DNA of 64,000 nucleotides from Paenibacillus sp. P25 (GTDB taxonomy: Bacteria; Bacillota; Bacilli; Paenibacillales; NBRC-103111): assembly GCA_024704175.1 (NCBI GenBank), contig CP085629.1:7252001-7316000 (forward strand), given 5' to 3'. Positions within the stretch are counted from its first letter, which is position 1. Every line of letters begins with the position of its first letter. The position numbers and the translations under genes are program-made. Below, piece after piece: positions 48,728-58,047 of the stretch. The notes under the pieces were generated by a model. The model was not told the DNA's origin and did no database searches. It saw only the letters and a program-made list of their open reading frames with translations.

Positions 48728-49326
48728 TTAGCGGTCGCGGGGTAAAATATATGCACTTAGATGGGTAAGAAATGCCGACCATCTCGCTTGAAATTCGGGG
48801 TCGGTCGACTCGCAGCCGGTAATAACCTCGGTGATATTACTGAAGATAATGGGATACGTCGTTAGAGCGGTGAATGCCAGTGTCAGTAGTTCAGGATCAA
48901 GTTCCGGCGGCACAATCCCTTTTTCCTTTTGGGCCTTCCAATACGCCGTATAGGACTGAAGGGCGAGTTCTCCCCTTTATTCCATGACGTCTGTTCTGCC
49001 CGCGACTCAAGCGCTTCCCAAGCAGCGAATTTAATAAAGTCCGCCCGTGCCTGGCTATTGACCTTGTATCGATGCTCGGCAATATGCAGCGGATTCTCAG
49101 GAATTTGAGAGACCCACTCCGGTTCACCGGTTGCCGAATAAGAAAGAACGGCTTCAAGTAACTCCGCTTTTCCTTTGAAGTAATGATAGATCAGCTGCTT
49201 CTTCACCCCGGCGTTTTCCGCTATCGCCTCGATACGGGCTCCCTTAAACCCCTTATCGAAAAACTCCCTTCTCGCAGCTTCGAGAATATTCTTTTGCGTG
49301 CGTTCCGCATTGCGAATTTCACCCAT
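48728..49326 (-). CDS. TetR-family regulator (frameshifted)
   Basis: HTH segment TQKNILEAARREFFDKGFKGARIEAIAENAGVKKQLIYHYF; ligand domain continues in another frame with ELDPELLTLAFTALTTYP. Adding one G to GGGG near 48973 joins them; about 199 residues. ATG at 49326 after GGAGG. Next to it on the other side lies a DoxX-like remnant, possibly its former target. Confidence 0.86.
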
Positions 49327-49360
49327 TCGGCAGTACCTCCATACCAACTAGTAATATCAT

Positions 49361-49558
49361 CGTATAATCGGAGCCGCGGTACTTATCATCGGCTATTGGT
49401 ATGCGGAGGCGGTGCTGTGGGGCAGCATATGGCTTGGAATTACGATGCTGGCGGCGTGCCTTGCGCATCTTAGGGTCAAGGATTCCATCGGCAAAACCAT
49501 GCCGGCCATGGTGTTCCTTGTATTGGTCGTCCTTCTAACATTCATGCAGACGGTCTGA
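49361..49558 (+). pseudogene. DoxX-like gene remnant (C-terminal half)
   Basis: Sixty-six codons read RIIGAAVLIIGYWYAEAVLW, IWLGITMLAACLAHLRVKDS and a final hydrophobic helix, matching the C-terminal half of DoxX-like proteins. There is no start codon or N-terminal half; sequence upstream is the TetR promoter. Confidence 0.6.
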
Positions 49559-49560
49559 CG

Positions 49561-49880
49561 TATTAATTTACTGGGCGGAGAAACCACCAGACCCATCATC
49601 CGAGGGCGGAGCCACGGCGGGATTCCTGCTGCGGCTCCTTTGTCATTAGAACCAAAAATAACGAGGTGCCGGAACTTATTATTCGTTCTTACAATACCCC
49701 CAGTTTTCTTTAGGAACTCTTTAGCGATACCGACATGATTCGCGTTTACCGCCAGGCTTGTATATAGTAATATGGATTCAAACCAAAGTGGGCGCGATGA
49801 ATTCGAATATGTACATTGGGCACTTGTATTCGAGGGAGCGAGTAGTGCAACCGACCATCTTTCGAATAGGAGAGAGAAGG
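49561..49880. other. 320-base gap, nothing recognised
   Basis: No ORF with family similarity, no palindrome of note. Contains the leader of the small ORF at 49881. Confidence 0.5.
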
Positions 49881-49997
49881 ATGGAACAATTGAACATTGA
49901 TTTGGACAAACTTGTAGAGCAACTTGGGATCAGCCCGGAGACGTTCGACAGATGGAAGAAAGAGCAGTTGAATCGGGAACTGATGGAAGCCAGTTAA
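49881..49997 (+). CDS. Small protein of 38 residues
   Basis: MEQLNIDLDKLVEQLGISPE followed by TFDRWKKEQLNRELMEAS: amphipathic and HTH-like in character, but too short to place. GGAGAGAGAAGG precedes the ATG and a strong terminator (50057-50086) follows, which supports a real gene. Unknown function. Confidence 0.6.
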   Translation: MEQLNIDLDKLVEQLGISPETFDRWKKEQLNRELMEAS

Positions 49998-50056
49998 ATA
50001 GGAAATCGGTGATAGCAATCCGGTTTGCGGCCATCGGCAAGTCGTTGCATCTAATC

Positions 50057-50086
50057 GAAACCCAGCTTCTATGGAGGCTGGGTTTC
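50057..50086 (+). terminator. Terminator of the small ORF
   Basis: GAAACCCAGC ... GCTGGGTTTC hairpin with TTTC tail. Confidence 0.8.
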
Positions 50087-50238
50087 TGCTGTAACAAGGA
50101 TTTTTTTATCAAACTGAAATAGCAATCAAAAAGAAATCCGGCGTTTGATAGAATGCTATAATAGATTTAAGAGCTCTCTCTAAGTAAAGCATCCAGGTAT
50201 TTCCTTAAACCCTATATTCATAACAGGAGGTTATGTAA

Positions 50239-50673
50239 ATGGAAACAAGTAACCCGGTCACGATTACGGTAGAAGCGCTCGTTCATTGTCCCGTCGAAAA
50301 GGTGTGGGACTATTGGACGGAACCGAAGCATATCACGCAATGGAATCAGGCTTCCGATGACTGGCATACGCCGTTCGCCGAGAATGATTTGAGGGCCGGC
50401 GGTAAATTCGTCTCGAGGATGGAAGCCAAGGACGGCGACTTCGGATTTGATTTCGGCGGGGTGTACGACGAGGTAAAACTGTATGAGAACATCTCCTATA
50501 CGCTGGGCGACGGCAGGAAAGTGAAGATCGCTTTTATTCGGCAAGCCGACGATACGCAAATTGTCGAATCGTTCGAAGCGGAAGGAACCCACCCCGCCGA
50601 GATGCAGCAAGCCGGATGGCAGGCGATTTTAGACAATTTCAAAAAATACGCGGAAACGGCTAAAGAAGATTAA
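50239..50673 (+). CDS. SRPBCC/AHSA1-like protein
   Basis: A 144-residue START-like fold: VEALVHCPVEKVWDYWTEPKHITQWNQASDDW, then GGVYDEVKLYENISYTLGDGR and GWQAILDNFKKYAET. Members bind hydrophobic ligands or act as Hsp90-activator-like proteins; role unknown. GGAGG lies upstream. Ends at a terminator (50705-50749). Confidence 0.88.
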   Translation: METSNPVTITVEALVHCPVEKVWDYWTEPKHITQWNQASDDWHTPFAENDLRAGGKFVSRMEAKDGDFGFDFGGVYDEVKLYENISYTLGDGRKVKIAFIRQADDTQIVESFEAEGTHPAEMQQAGWQAILDNFKKYAETAKED

Positions 50674-50704
50674 AAAACTTCGGCGACCTCAAGTTTCAGC
50701 CAAG

Positions 50705-50749
50705 AAGCTTCCAACAACCACCGTGACAGCGGGGATGGAAGCTTTTTTT
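50705..50749 (+). terminator. Terminator after SRPBCC gene
   Basis: AAGCTTCC ... GGAAGCTT hairpin with seven T residues; long loop of 24 bases. Confidence 0.65.
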
Positions 50750-51013
50750 GTTGTAACGACAGCAGGAACAAGAGATCCTTGACGAATATCACAAAATGGT
50801 AACGGAACAAGCTCTCGAGCTGTTGTACTAATCCTTTTTGGAGCGGAAACAGGGCACCCTGCCGTTTGTGCATGGTCGCCGAACAAGGGCGAATTGTTTG
50901 ATGACATCCTGAAGAACTCGGTATATGATCTCACGGACCGCATACGGCGCCAGCACCGGTATGTTCCATGCGCTTTGAAAATAATCCGCCCTTGACATTC
51001 GAAATCTAAACAA
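50750..51013 (-). pseudogene. AraC-type regulator fragment
   Basis: On the minus strand 50880-51013 reads SAWNIPVLAPYAVREIIYRVLQ, which resembles the LAPLFIREIFYRVLQ segment of the AraC gene at 45041. No HTH and no start remain. A plus-strand tail QEQEILDEYHKMVTEQALELLY then stop (50762-50832) is a separate unexplained fragment. Confidence 0.4.
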
Positions 51014-51030
51014 TTATATTTAGTTTTAAA

Positions 51031-51047
51031 TAGCCGGCAAAGTAAAA
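51031..51047 (+). repeat. Inverted repeat copy 1 flanking marR
   Basis: TAGCCGGCAAAGTAAAA, an exact reverse complement of 51515-51531. It lies between the marR promoter and the ribosome binding site. Confidence 0.85.
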
Positions 51048-51065
51048 ATCCAAGGAGCAGTACCT

Positions 51066-51488
51066 ATGAACTCATTTAAAGAAGATGTATCTTACGCTCT
51101 CATTCAATTGATCAAAGAGCACCGCAGGCAGGCGGATGAAGCACTTAAGCGGTTGGGTCTGCATGCAGGGCAAGAGTTTGTACTTTTTTTGCTCCGGGAA
51201 GAAGATGGCCTATCTCAATCTCAACTCGCGGCTCGCCTCAAGCTGGAGCTTCCGACTATCACCAAATCGGTGCAGCGAATGGAACGGATCGGCTTGGTAA
51301 GACGCCATGTTGACGAGCAGGACACACGGATTTCGCGTGTCTATCTTACCGAACTCGGGCGCGAACTCTATGAGCCGGCCATGCAAGTATGGAAACATCT
51401 TGACGACCGCATTTGTCTCAATATGACTGAGCTTGAACAAGCGCCGCTTCGCCGTCTGCTTCACCAGGGTTTGGCGAACCTTTCCTAA
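51066..51488 (+). CDS. MarR-family regulator
   Basis: A 140-residue winged-helix protein: LHAGQEFVLFLLREEDGLSQSQLAARLKLELPTITKSVQRMERIGLVRRHVDEQDTRISRVYLTELG is the canonical MarR core (quoted only to show order; wing is DEQDTRISRVYLT). AAGGAGCAG precedes the ATG. An SDR gene follows. Upstream, CTAAAcaattataTTTAG near 51006-51023 is a candidate operator. The gene is flanked by a 17-base exact inverted repeat. Confidence 0.9.
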   Translation: MNSFKEDVSYALIQLIKEHRRQADEALKRLGLHAGQEFVLFLLREEDGLSQSQLAARLKLELPTITKSVQRMERIGLVRRHVDEQDTRISRVYLTELGRELYEPAMQVWKHLDDRICLNMTELEQAPLRRLLHQGLANLS

Positions 51489-51514
51489 AGGGAGAGATTC
51501 GCTTTTTTAAGGGA

Positions 51515-51531
51515 TTTTACTTTGCCGGCTA
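51515..51531 (-). repeat. Inverted repeat copy 2 flanking marR
   Basis: TTTTACTTTGCCGGCTA, exact reverse complement of 51031-51047; with one extra base allowed the match extends to about 21 bases. Confidence 0.85.
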
Positions 51532-51541
51532 ACTATAAAAG

Positions 51542-52369
51542 ATGGGATGGATGGGTATGAATATGGAATTTCCGTTAATGAAAGATCGTATCGCCTTGGT
51601 GACAGGAGGTAGTCGTGGCATCGGTGCAGCAACAGCGATTCAGCTTGGACAGCACGGTGCCCGTGTAGCCGTCAACTACTACCGCAATAAAACGGTCGCT
51701 CAAGAAGTGGTGGAAGCCATTGAGAGCAGCGGAGGCAAGGCACTTGCCGTTCAAGCGGATGTCACGAAGCAGGAGGACGTTGAACAAATGGTTTCGCACG
51801 TTCGTGAGGCTCTCGGACCGATTGACACACTGGTTCTCAATGCTCCAGCTTCAAGCGGCTCTACTTCCGAGATTCCTGCCCACAAACAGCTTCAAGCGAT
51901 CCTCGCTCCTTTCAGTGCAAGTCATTGGGGTATTTTGGACTCATTCGTTCGAGGTCAATTACAAGCGGCATACTATCCGAGCCAGGCGGTTCTTCCGGAT
52001 ATGATGAAGCAGCAGCGGGGAAGTATCATTTTCGTCAGTGCTACCCATGCCCGCCGGCCCAATGAGGGAGGAATCGCTGTAGCCGTTGCCGTAGCCAAGG
52101 CCGCCGTGGAGGCGATGATACAGCATATGGCGCTGGAACTGGGACCCGCCGGCATTAGGGTCAATACGGTGGGCGGAGGAATGATTCTTACCGATCTAAA
52201 CGCCGGAGCGCCGCAGGAGATTAAAAACCAGATAGCTCAAATGACTCCTTTGCGAAGGAATGGCCGGCCTGAAGATATGGCTTCTGCCATTACTTATCTG
52301 GCCTCCAATCAAGCCTCCTTTGTAACGGGGGCCTATCTCACTGTGGATGGCGGTAACTTTATCATCTAA
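51542..52369 (+). CDS. SDR-family protein with unusual active site
   Basis: About 270 residues; the start may be the ATG at 51542 or 51557. NAD(P) site ALVTGGSRGIGAATAIQLG, LVLNAPASS instead of NNAG, catalytic Ser in IIFVSATHARRP, but the YxxxK motif reads V-A-V-A-K: the Tyr is replaced by Val. The C-terminal VTGAYLTVDGGNFI is typical of enoyl-ACP-reductase-like SDRs. Without Tyr it may be catalytically different. Cotranscribed with marR. Confidence 0.87.
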   Translation: MGWMGMNMEFPLMKDRIALVTGGSRGIGAATAIQLGQHGARVAVNYYRNKTVAQEVVEAIESSGGKALAVQADVTKQEDVEQMVSHVREALGPIDTLVLNAPASSGSTSEIPAHKQLQAILAPFSASHWGILDSFVRGQLQAAYYPSQAVLPDMMKQQRGSIIFVSATHARRPNEGGIAVAVAVAKAAVEAMIQHMALELGPAGIRVNTVGGGMILTDLNAGAPQEIKNQIAQMTPLRRNGRPEDMASAITYLASNQASFVTGAYLTVDGGNFII

Positions 52370-52497
52370 GGGACATGAATGGAACGGTGATTTAATAAGC
52401 ATAAGGCGCCGATTGTTCGCCCCAGCAGCGGCAAAGACATTATTTTTCTGATAACGAAAGATTAGCCCCTTAATCAACATGATGCTGACTTTTATTT

Positions 52498-52518
52498 ACA
52501 TACATACTGTATGTATGT
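52498..52518. promoter_or_regulatory. Perfect 21-base palindrome, TetR operator
   Basis: ACATACATAC-t-GTATGTATGT, a perfect palindrome upstream of the VOC-AlkD-TetR operon; typical of TetR-family operators. TetR is the last gene of the operon, implying feedback. Confidence 0.85.
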
Positions 52519-52556
52519 TAAAGTATAGCTATCATGACAGAGAGGGGTTTTTTATT

Positions 52557-52985
52557 GTGAAAGTCTCCAGTTTCTATCCCGTCATATTAACAGATCAAGT
52601 TGTAGCTACGGCCGCATTTTACACGGAGCACTTTGGATTCGAGAAGGTCTTCGAAGCGGACTGGTATGTAAGCTTGAAAATGTCCGGCAAAGACAGCCCG
52701 TTCGAGCTGGCCATTCTCGATTCGACTCATCCGACTATTCCCCAAGCGTATAGAACGAAAGTAAAGGGGCTGATCCTTAACTTTGAGGTAGACGACGTTG
52801 ATGCGGAATACGAACGTCTAATACGGGGGGCCAAGCTTCCCCTTGAGCTTGAGATCCGGAGCGAGGATTTTGGACAGCGGCATTTCATTACTTCCGACCC
52901 CAACGGGATCTTGATTGATGTCATCACCGTTATCCCTCCGACAGGCGACTTCAGCGGCCAATATGTCGAAGAGATTTGGAAGTAA
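52557..52985 (+). CDS. VOC-family (glyoxalase-like) protein
   Basis: A 142-residue glyoxalase/bleomycin-resistance fold: [36 protein letters not shown], then [19 protein letters not shown] and [23 protein letters not shown] start after GAGAGG. First gene of a three-gene operon with an AlkD-like protein and a TetR regulator. Confidence 0.87.
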   Translation: MKVSSFYPVILTDQVVATAAFYTEHFGFEKVFEADWYVSLKMSGKDSPFELAILDSTHPTIPQAYRTKVKGLILNFEVDDVDAEYERLIRGAKLPLELEIRSEDFGQRHFITSDPNGILIDVITVIPPTGDFSGQYVEEIWK

Positions 52986-52996
52986 GAGGAGCCTTC

Positions 52997-53776
52997 ATGG
53001 GATCATATCAGCCACTTAAGAATTACTTTGGAGAAGAGCTGGCTAGGCGGCTAGCCGAATTAATCAAGCCCATTTATCCTGATTTCCCGGGGGCCCATTT
53101 TGTTAATGAATTGAAGAAGAATGTGGGTCCGCTGGAACTGAAGGCGAGAGTCCGACTGATGGCAGAGGAGCTTCATCGTACATTACCTTTTGGATACCCC
53201 GATCAGATTGCGGTCTTGTTAAAGATTCTCGGTCCGGAAAATGAAAATGAGCATGGAATATTCACCGAGGGTTACTTCCTCATGCCTGTCGCCAATTTCG
53301 TGGAACGATATGGAGTGGAACACTTCCGGATTTCTATGGACGCGTTGTATGAGATTACAAAACGCCATACCTCGGAATATGCGATCCGCCCCTATCTCCT
53401 CTACTATCCTGAAGAGTGTATGGAGACACTAATAACCTGGTCTTACGATTCCAATTTCCACGTGCGCCGCTTGGTCAGTGAGGGGACTCGCCCTCGTCTT
53501 CCTTGGGCGAAGCGGATAAACGTATTGGGCGGGGATCCCTTGCGCAATCTTGCCTTGCTTGAGCCGTTGCTGGATGACAATTCAGGTTACGTCAGGCGGT
53601 CTGTGGCCAATCATTTGAATGATTTGACGAAGGATCACAAACAGGTCACGATCAAATGGATGGCCGACAAGCTAAGCAGGGGTTGGAAGCATGGCCCGAA
53701 GATGGTTCGCCATGCATTAAGGTCATTAGCGAAGTCCGGGGATCCGGATGCGTTGGCAATGATGAAGGAGCTTTAG
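52997..53776 (+). CDS. DNA alkylation repair protein, AlkC/AlkD-like HEAT-repeat
   Basis: About 259 residues of alpha-helical HEAT-like repeats: YFGEELARRLAELIKPIYPDF, then RRLVSEGTRPRLPWAKRINVLGGDPLRNLALLEPLLDD (AlkC-like WxRRLASEGxRPRLPW core) and YVRRSVANHLNDLTKDHKQ. Such proteins excise alkylated purines. GAGGAGCCTTC precedes the ATG; it is 11 bases after the VOC stop. With the VOC and TetR genes this may be an alkylating-agent response unit (inference). Confidence 0.88.
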   Translation: MGSYQPLKNYFGEELARRLAELIKPIYPDFPGAHFVNELKKNVGPLELKARVRLMAEELHRTLPFGYPDQIAVLLKILGPENENEHGIFTEGYFLMPVANFVERYGVEHFRISMDALYEITKRHTSEYAIRPYLLYYPEECMETLITWSYDSNFHVRRLVSEGTRPRLPWAKRINVLGGDPLRNLALLEPLLDDNSGYVRRSVANHLNDLTKDHKQVTIKWMADKLSRGWKHGPKMVRHALRSLAKSGDPDALAMMKEL

Positions 53777-53821
53777 TGATTTAGGGCGCATACAGTTTGA
53801 TGAATGGAGAACTTGCCGGTC

Positions 53822-54431
53822 ATGAGGAGAAGCAAAGCAGAGACAACGGAAACGGTACATAAATTAATCGCAGTCGCCAGAACCCATTTTACCGAGTACG
53901 GTTACGCGGATGCGGCACTGGAATCGATCGTTCATGAAGCGAATTTGACGCGGGGCGCGGTTTACCATCATTTTCGCAGCAAGAAGGAATTGTTTCGCGT
54001 CGTACTGGAGGATGTCCAGAGAGAGGTTGCCGAAAGGGTGGAGAGGGAAGCTTCGACAAGCGAAGATTTGTGGCAGACTCTTCCTAGGTTGCCGCGCCTT
54101 CATTATGGTCGCTGTTGAGAAGCGAAATAGGCGAATTATGTTGATTGATGGTCCGGCGATTCTAGGCTGGGAAACTTGGAGGGAAATGGATAAGAACCAC
54201 TCCATGCGTTTGTTGAGAGAGCAGCTTGGAATCATGCAGGAGCAAGGGCACTTTCGAATGATTCCTCTCGATGTTCTAACCCATTTTATTTCGGGCGGGT
54301 TGAATGAGATGGCTCTCTGGCTTGCCAATGAGTCCTTGCAGCCAGGCTCGCTGGATGAAACTACGAAGGTTATTAGCGTATTCTTGGAAGGATTTAAACA
54401 AAGTACAAGGTGCTCCTCCGATGAGATGTGA
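53822..54431 (+). CDS. TetR-family regulator (frameshifted)
   Basis: HTH: KLIAVARTHFTEYGYADAALESIVHEANLTRGAVYHHFRSKKELF; the ligand domain continues in another frame (FIMVAVEKRNRRIMLIDGPAILGWETWREMDKNH). Shift near 54090. About 200 residues. Last gene of the VOC-AlkD-TetR operon and probable ligand of the palindrome at 52498. The start could also be the ATG at 53804. Confidence 0.87.
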
Positions 54432-54915
54432 AGCAGCATATGGTAGGGCAAGACGATTTGCTGGTGCGGGAGGGGCAAGCGGATGTTGAACAAAGCATTG
54501 CTGATCGGAGGGATCCCCGAAACAGGAACCGCCCGTTAAACATCCAATCCAATGGGGCCGGTCCTCTCACGTGGATCCGGGGTCATAGACCCGGTACCGG
54601 GGGTAGGCTGTCCGCTTTACGGCCTGCTTTATGTTTTTTGTTCCTCACCCGATGATTTGCATCTTTCCGTTATTGCTTGCCGCTTGTAGAGCGGTTAGGC
54701 ACCGAGGACATTCATGAGTCCGATCTGGCGGATGATATGATTATGGCGCAGTATATGAGGATAGGACCTGCCTCCGACATCTTCCCCATGATTTACCGGA
54801 ATATTTGCTTGCGTGGAATGAGTGGGGATAAAATGGCTTTGCCAGAGTCGCCGGGGGCATAGTACAATGAATAGATGTCACTTTTCCACAAAAATCCATG
54901 GTTAGGAGCGCTTTG
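54432..54915. other. 484-base gap, no gene recognised
   Basis: An open stretch at 54677-54862 (LVERLGTEDIHESDLADDMI) has no start signal or family. I see no clear terminator or repeat. Confidence 0.5.
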
Positions 54916-55322
54916 ATGGATTCCATCGTGGTATTTATGGCGTTTATTATTCTATTCGTTCTCATCCTGGTCATCCGGGCCGCCCGTAAACCGGATGACC
55001 TCCGCAGACGGCGGGGGAGGGACGACGGCTGGGACAGCACGTCTGCCGCCAGCTCGACGGATGATTTCATACCGTCCGGGTGGAATGGAGATGACGATTC
55101 GAACCGACGTTCCCATCATCATCACCACCATCACCATGACGGAGGCGGCGGAAGCTCCGGACACAGCCATTCTCACAGCTACTCCCACAGTCACTCGGAC
55201 TCCTCGCACGGACACAGCCACTCCGACTCGGGCTCTTCCGGCGGGGGGACAGTGGAGGAAGCAGCGACAGCGGCGGCGGCGGAGGAGACAGCGGAGGGGA
55301 GGAGATTGAAGGCGATGGCTGA
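54916..55322 (+). CDS. Small membrane protein with His/Ser/Asp/Gly-rich tail (frameshifted)
   Basis: One N-terminal membrane helix (SIVVFMAFIILFVLILVI), a basic segment, then a low-complexity tail with eight consecutive histidines and repeated HSHSHS and GGSSDSGGGGG units. The open frame runs falsely into the next gene; adding one G to the GGGGGG at about 55237-55242 continues the tail as GDSGGSSDSGGGGGDSGGEE to a TGA at 55320. The tail could bind metal ions. Its stop overlaps the start of the HD gene. Confidence 0.72.
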
Positions 55323-56008
55323 ACATGAGGCTTTATTGGAGGAAGCGAAGGCGTTCGCCCGAGCCGAGCTCGGCGGCGACAGCGGCGGCCACGATTGGTG
55401 GCATGTGGCGCGCGTGGCCGGGATGGCCAAGCGGCTCGCGGCGCTCGAAGGGGCGGACGCGGCCGTATGCGAGCTGGCCGCATGGCTGCATGACGTGGCG
55501 GATGAGAAGCTCAATGTCAGCAAGGAAGCGGGGCTATCCAAGGTGGAGGCCTGGCTCGTCGAACGGCGGGTGGAAGATATGGTCATCCGGCATGTAATGG
55601 AGATCATCTCGACCATGTCCTATGGCGGCGGCAAAGGCGACCCTATGCGAACCGCGGAGGGCAAGATTGTGCAGGATGCCGACCGTCTGGATGCGCTGGG
55701 CGCGGTAGGCATTGCGCGCACGTTCGCCTATTCGGGCTGGAAGGGGCAGGCGATGTACGACCCGGAGCCGCCGGTGCGCGAGAGCATGACCGCCGAGCAG
55801 TACCGCAAGGAGAAAAGCACGGCGGTGAATCATTTTTACGAGAAGCTCGCTGAAGCTGAAGGAGCTCATGAACACGGAGGCGGCACGTGCCATTGCGGAG
55901 GAAAGACACCGGTTCATGGAACAGTTCCTGGCGCAGTTTTATAGCGAATGGGAGGCGAAGGACGCCGATTTTGCCGCTGCGGAGAGCGGCGTCCGCCGGG
56001 AGGAATAA
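55315..56008 (+). CDS. HD-domain phosphohydrolase, YedJ-like (frameshifted)
   Basis: About 231 residues. HD motif residues: HDWWHVARV, AAWLHDVADEK, and QDADRLDALGAVGIARTFAYSG. The frame changes near 55850; after it NTEAARAIAEERHRFMEQFL leads to the stop at 56008. YedJ-like enzymes are metal-dependent phosphohydrolases of poorly known substrate. ATG at 55315 overlaps the upstream gene's stop region. Ends before a bidirectional terminator. Confidence 0.87.
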
Positions 56009-56056
56009 ACCGGACCCCCGCCCAATGAACGACTTGCTCCGCATGGACCGGCGGGG

Positions 56057-56101
56057 AAAAAAGCGCAAGGAGCCGTCTTGAAACAGCTCTTTGCGCTTTT
56101 T
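56057..56101. terminator. Bidirectional terminator
   Basis: AAGCGCAAgGAGC ... GCTCtTTGCGCTT hairpin with A and T runs, between convergent HD and FAD oxidoreductase genes. Confidence 0.85.
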
Positions 56102-56134
56102 CGTATGGCTTCTAACCAACTGCTGCTGATTGCC

Positions 56135-57793
56135 CTATCCGTTCAGGACGCCGCCGAATATTTTTCCGTCCCACGGCAGACCTTCCTCGAAACGCTTCTT
56201 ATCGTGAAGCCGGTAGGCGAACAGAAGGGGAACTGGTACATCTCCCAAATTTTACACTTCCGCGCATCCGCTCCGGAGCGGTCGATGATGGCGTTGACGG
56301 CATGGCGGGCCGCTTCGTTCGCCCCTTCCATCGTGGCAAGGTCGGTGTTCGTCCGGACATAGTCGGAGGCCAGGAACAGATTCGGAATGGCGGTTTCCGC
56401 CGTCGGCCGCAGCGACCAGGTGTGAATTTTGTTCACCAGCGGCGGTTCTAGGTTAACGGCCGCACCCTCGGGGTTCGGGGTCCGGATATCTTCGTCCAGG
56501 AACCAATCATGCAGGTTGTCATCCTCCAGAACGACCTCGCCGTTCACATTCAGGCTTTGCTTCAGCTGGGCCCAAACCTCATTCTTGATCTCTTCCCTCG
56601 TACACAGCTTGGCCGGCTTACCGTAAAGAAGACCCGGCTTCTCCCAATCGGATACGTCGACCGAAATAATGCCTTTTACCTCTCCGTCGCCGTAATCGCT
56701 GAGATCGAATTCCGGCCAGAACTGCCTTTGAGACACGCTGGTCAGTGCCCAGGGCGAGTCCATATAGATCATATGCCCGTGAATGATCGGCACGTCTTCC
56801 TTCAAATAAAACTGGATGCCGTTCATCCAATCGACAGCCGCCGGCCAGCTGCTTGATGCCGGCGAGCGTCGGGTCGGCTGCGATCATGTCGTCCGTTAGG
56901 AAGCGTGCCATCACTTCGACGGGGAATGCCGCTATGTAATAGTCGCCCTGTACCTCGAAGGTTTCGCCGTTCTCCGTCACGGTGGCTCCGGTAATCACGC
57001 CGTTCTCGCAGCGGATTGCTTCCACCCTGGCTTCCAGATGATAGTCCACGCCGAGCTGAAGCAGATACTCGTACCACGGACGAAGCCATACTTCGTTGGT
57101 CGGACCGTCCAGGAGCCGGTCGGCGGCGCCTCCGGGCGTCACCATATCCAGCATAATTTGTGCGCCGATGCAGCCTACGGTAGCGACATTGGCTTCACGG
57201 GCTTTGGTCGCCACCAGCACCCGGGTCATGCCCGTAAACACACGGCGGAAATTCTCGGACTGATTGTCCGCATCGATGAAATCCCACCAGGCCATGTTCT
57301 GGTATTCCGCAGTCCGGCGCTCATCGCAGCTTGTCATGACCTGCCACAGCCGCGCGATATACAGTTCGACCTCTTCTTCCGTCAGTCCAAGATGGTTATC
57401 GAAGATCGATTTCCACATATCGACGAAATCGGGCGCCGAGGTTGGAAACTCCGTCAGGAATTCGACCGGCGGACCGTCCGTCCGGGCCAGCCCGAGACGC
57501 GAGCCTTCGATCAGATTGTCCGCCACGCCGCGCAGGTTGTCGCCGTAGGGAATCCGTTCCATGGTATCGATAATATGCTTATAAAATCTCGGAAAAAAGC
57601 GGAAGCCATGCTCCCCCGGCAGAGGCTTCCTCCCCTTCTCCGCACTGTCCGGCACGGGCATGGAACGCGCCTTCCCTCCGGGCAGTCCCCGCATTTCGTA
57701 CACCGACACGTCAAAACCGCGTTCCGCGAGCTCGTGGGCGGCACTCATTCCGGCGACGCCGCCCCCCAAGATCACAACTTTCTTCGTAATCAT
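56135..57793 (-). CDS. FAD-dependent oxidoreductase, phytoene desaturase/hydroxysqualene dehydroxylase-like (two frameshifts)
   Basis: About 550 residues. N-terminal FAD site VVILGGGVAGMSAAHELAERGFDVSVYE, then GGKARSMPVPDS and GEHGFRFFPRFYKHIIDTMERIP, diagnostic for the family. The second frame has SPWALTSVSQRQFWPEFDLSDYG and the C-terminal FAD-binding LFLASDYVRTNTDLATMEGANEAARHAVNAI. Shifts lie near 56830 and 56225. Possible role in isoprenoid or hopanoid metabolism; no squalene genes are nearby, so it is uncertain. Confidence 0.85.
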
Positions 57794-58047
57794 GAATCCA
57801 TTTCCTCTCCCTTGGAAATTTGTCTTCCCATTTCCAGTTATAACATGAAAACGTGGGCCTAAAGTATTAAATTTAAGTCAAAAGGCACTGAAATTCGACG
57901 AAATCCGAGCGATCTTTCGGTAAATGGCGGCTTCCCTTCCGGCCGGGCACAATTCCATACAAAATGCGCAGAATGCGATAAAGACATCGGACGCCGGGTC
58001 GGTTATAGTTGAGGTTAAGATGGAGATTGAGAGGAGCGGAAGAGCTG

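Noticed and set aside
55110-55225. CRISPR-like or tandem repeat array
   Set aside because: The repetition is codon-level low complexity (His/Ser/Asp) within a protein, without spacers.
54898-55944. Single ORF joining a His-rich membrane protein and an HD domain
   Set aside because: The tail continues naturally in another frame to a stop overlapping the HD start, so the fusion is best explained by a missing G.
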